NCBI GenBank assembly: GCA_004194705.1
Contig: SADC01000146.1
Location: 186,001-250,000 of the forward strand
Reading direction: 5' to 3'
Source: Ditylenchus dipsaci
Taxonomy: Eukaryota; Nematoda; Chromadorea; Rhabditida; Anguinidae
DNA length: 64,000 bases
Every line of letters begins with the position of its first letter. Position 1 is the stretch's first letter. The notes under the pieces are model-generated. The model saw nothing but the letters and a program-made list of their open reading frames with translations. It ran no database searches and was not told the origin of the DNA. Made by a program: the position numbers and the translations under genes. Below, piece by piece: positions 63,240 to 64,000 of the stretch.

Positions 63240-63302
63240 TACCCTAGGATGACCACGTTAAAATGGTCGCCACTGACCATGATGACCACTTTGTGGTCAT
63301 TA
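63240..63302. repeat. TGACCA/TGGTCA words
   Basis: GATGACCAC, AATGGTCGCC, CTGACCATGATGACCACT and GTGGTCATT form a short two-orientation word field, possibly a worn element. Confidence 0.5.
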
Positions 63303-63340
63303 TCAGAAAATTCCATTTTCAAATATGATGGGTCACAAGC

Positions 63341-63557
63341 ATAGTGACCGCGCTTCTCGAGATTTGGACGGCGTCCCGTCCCCGTCTTAGACGTTTTTGA
63401 CCGGCCTTCCAACAGGCCGTCCGAAATTTTTTTCTTACAGCCGGCCGTCGGCCGGCCGTCCAATATTAGCCGTCTTGCTGAAAATTTCGCCGGCCTCTGC
63501 CGGCAGTCCGACTGAAATTTTCTAATGCCGGCCGTTTGCCGGCCGGCCTAAATAGTG
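63341..63557. repeat. GGCCGTCC word field with ATAGTGACCGCG end
   Basis: ATAGTGACCGCGCTTC matches the end of the palindrome at 14,472. GGCCGTCC, GCCGGCCGTC and CCGGCAG words follow. TAAATAGTG at the right may be the worn second end. Confidence 0.7.
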
Positions 63558-63559
63558 AA

Positions 63560-64000
63560 AAAATTTCTGTGACAATTTTTTTAGTTAAAAATTGGTCTTT
63601 ATTAAAAAAATTAAGCAGCTTAAAAAATATATTTCGGTTCGTATTATCAGCTCGTGACTAGATGTAGTGAGAAATGTAATCAGAAAAAAGATTGTTGGTA
63701 GTTACGATTCCTAACATATAATAAAAACAGCAAACTAACAAATGAATTTTATTCTTTATGTTGTTTTAAAAATTTCATAAATTCTTTCAAATAGCTTTCG
63801 AATACTTAACATGAAATTTTGTTATTTTCTTATCCTTTTCTTGTTTTTTTCATGAATTATACCAGAAGTTGAATCTAGTATCCACATACCTTTGCAAGTA
63901 GCGAAATTAAGCAAAAAGGTGAGCAAGATTTCAAAAACTTTTTTCAGGTTTCATAACGCAAATCTATCCATCGCATGGGATCACGCACTACACTAGAGTT
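63560..64000. other. AT-rich stretch, nothing recognised
   Basis: No supported exon or repeat to the window edge. TTTTTTTCAG at 63,939-63,948 could be an isolated acceptor. Confidence 0.35.

Overview
The window is animal nuclear DNA, AT-rich and dominated by repeats. Three gene-level clues point to a nematode: short introns (mostly 45-60 bases) ending in TTTTCAG, splice-acceptor sequences sitting directly before two start codons (candidate spliced-leader sites), and a few degenerate TTAGGC-like telomeric words. A repeat-rich early-branching nematode such as a mermithid would fit, but nothing in the sequence proves the species.

Two conserved genes are well supported. A CHID1-type GH18 (chitinase-like, secreted) gene runs on the minus strand from 8,086 down to 2,472; eight exons are visible, a 4.2 kb intron is packed with mobile elements, and the last exon lies outside the window. 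A complete condensin subunit gene, SMC4, runs on the plus strand from 44,798 to 51,066 in about 27 exons, with Walker A, hinge, ABC signature and Walker B in order. Weaker gene candidates are an unidentified plus-strand gene (14,339-15,495), a minus-strand terminal exon (38,045-38,309), a Q/P/Y-rich open frame (11,123-11,437) and a His-rich remnant (18,342-18,493).

Almost everything else is DNA-transposon material. The striking group is a crowd of hAT-like elements. Several have 8-bp target duplications: exact at 8,658-8,950, 17,819-18,328, 23,806-26,298, 30,417-33,017, 44,254-44,407, 52,553-52,686 and 61,662-62,114, and 7 of 8 at 20,763-21,733. Each has its ends filled with its own short word repeated many times in both orientations, such as GTGTAGGTGTA, ACTGGCAA, AATCCC, GAGCCAGAGC or CGAAGGCTCGAAA. 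Broken hAT transposase genes lie inside or beside these word fields. I infer a radiation of hAT families in which each transposase has its own subterminal binding word.

Further non-autonomous families recur: a CCGTATT-ended MITE, a CCAAGTGG-ended MITE, pogo/Tigger-like MITEs ending ACAGTCGA, elements with tRNA-like promoter boxes in inverted orientation, and elements sharing a nested-hairpin core with a perfect GC-rich stem. Elements are inserted into one another up to three or four levels deep.

Layout: 1-2,470 repeats; 2,472-8,086 CHID1; 8,249-14,338 nested MITEs and hAT relics; 14,339-15,495 unidentified gene; 15,600-23,000 hAT relics and palindromes; 23,030-27,725 a composite block around a full hAT copy; 28,000-38,000 hAT copies and large inverted repeats; 38,045-44,760 nested elements; 44,798-51,066 SMC4; 52,385-55,260 a 14-bp minisatellite; 55,300-64,000 further palindromic and word-type elements.
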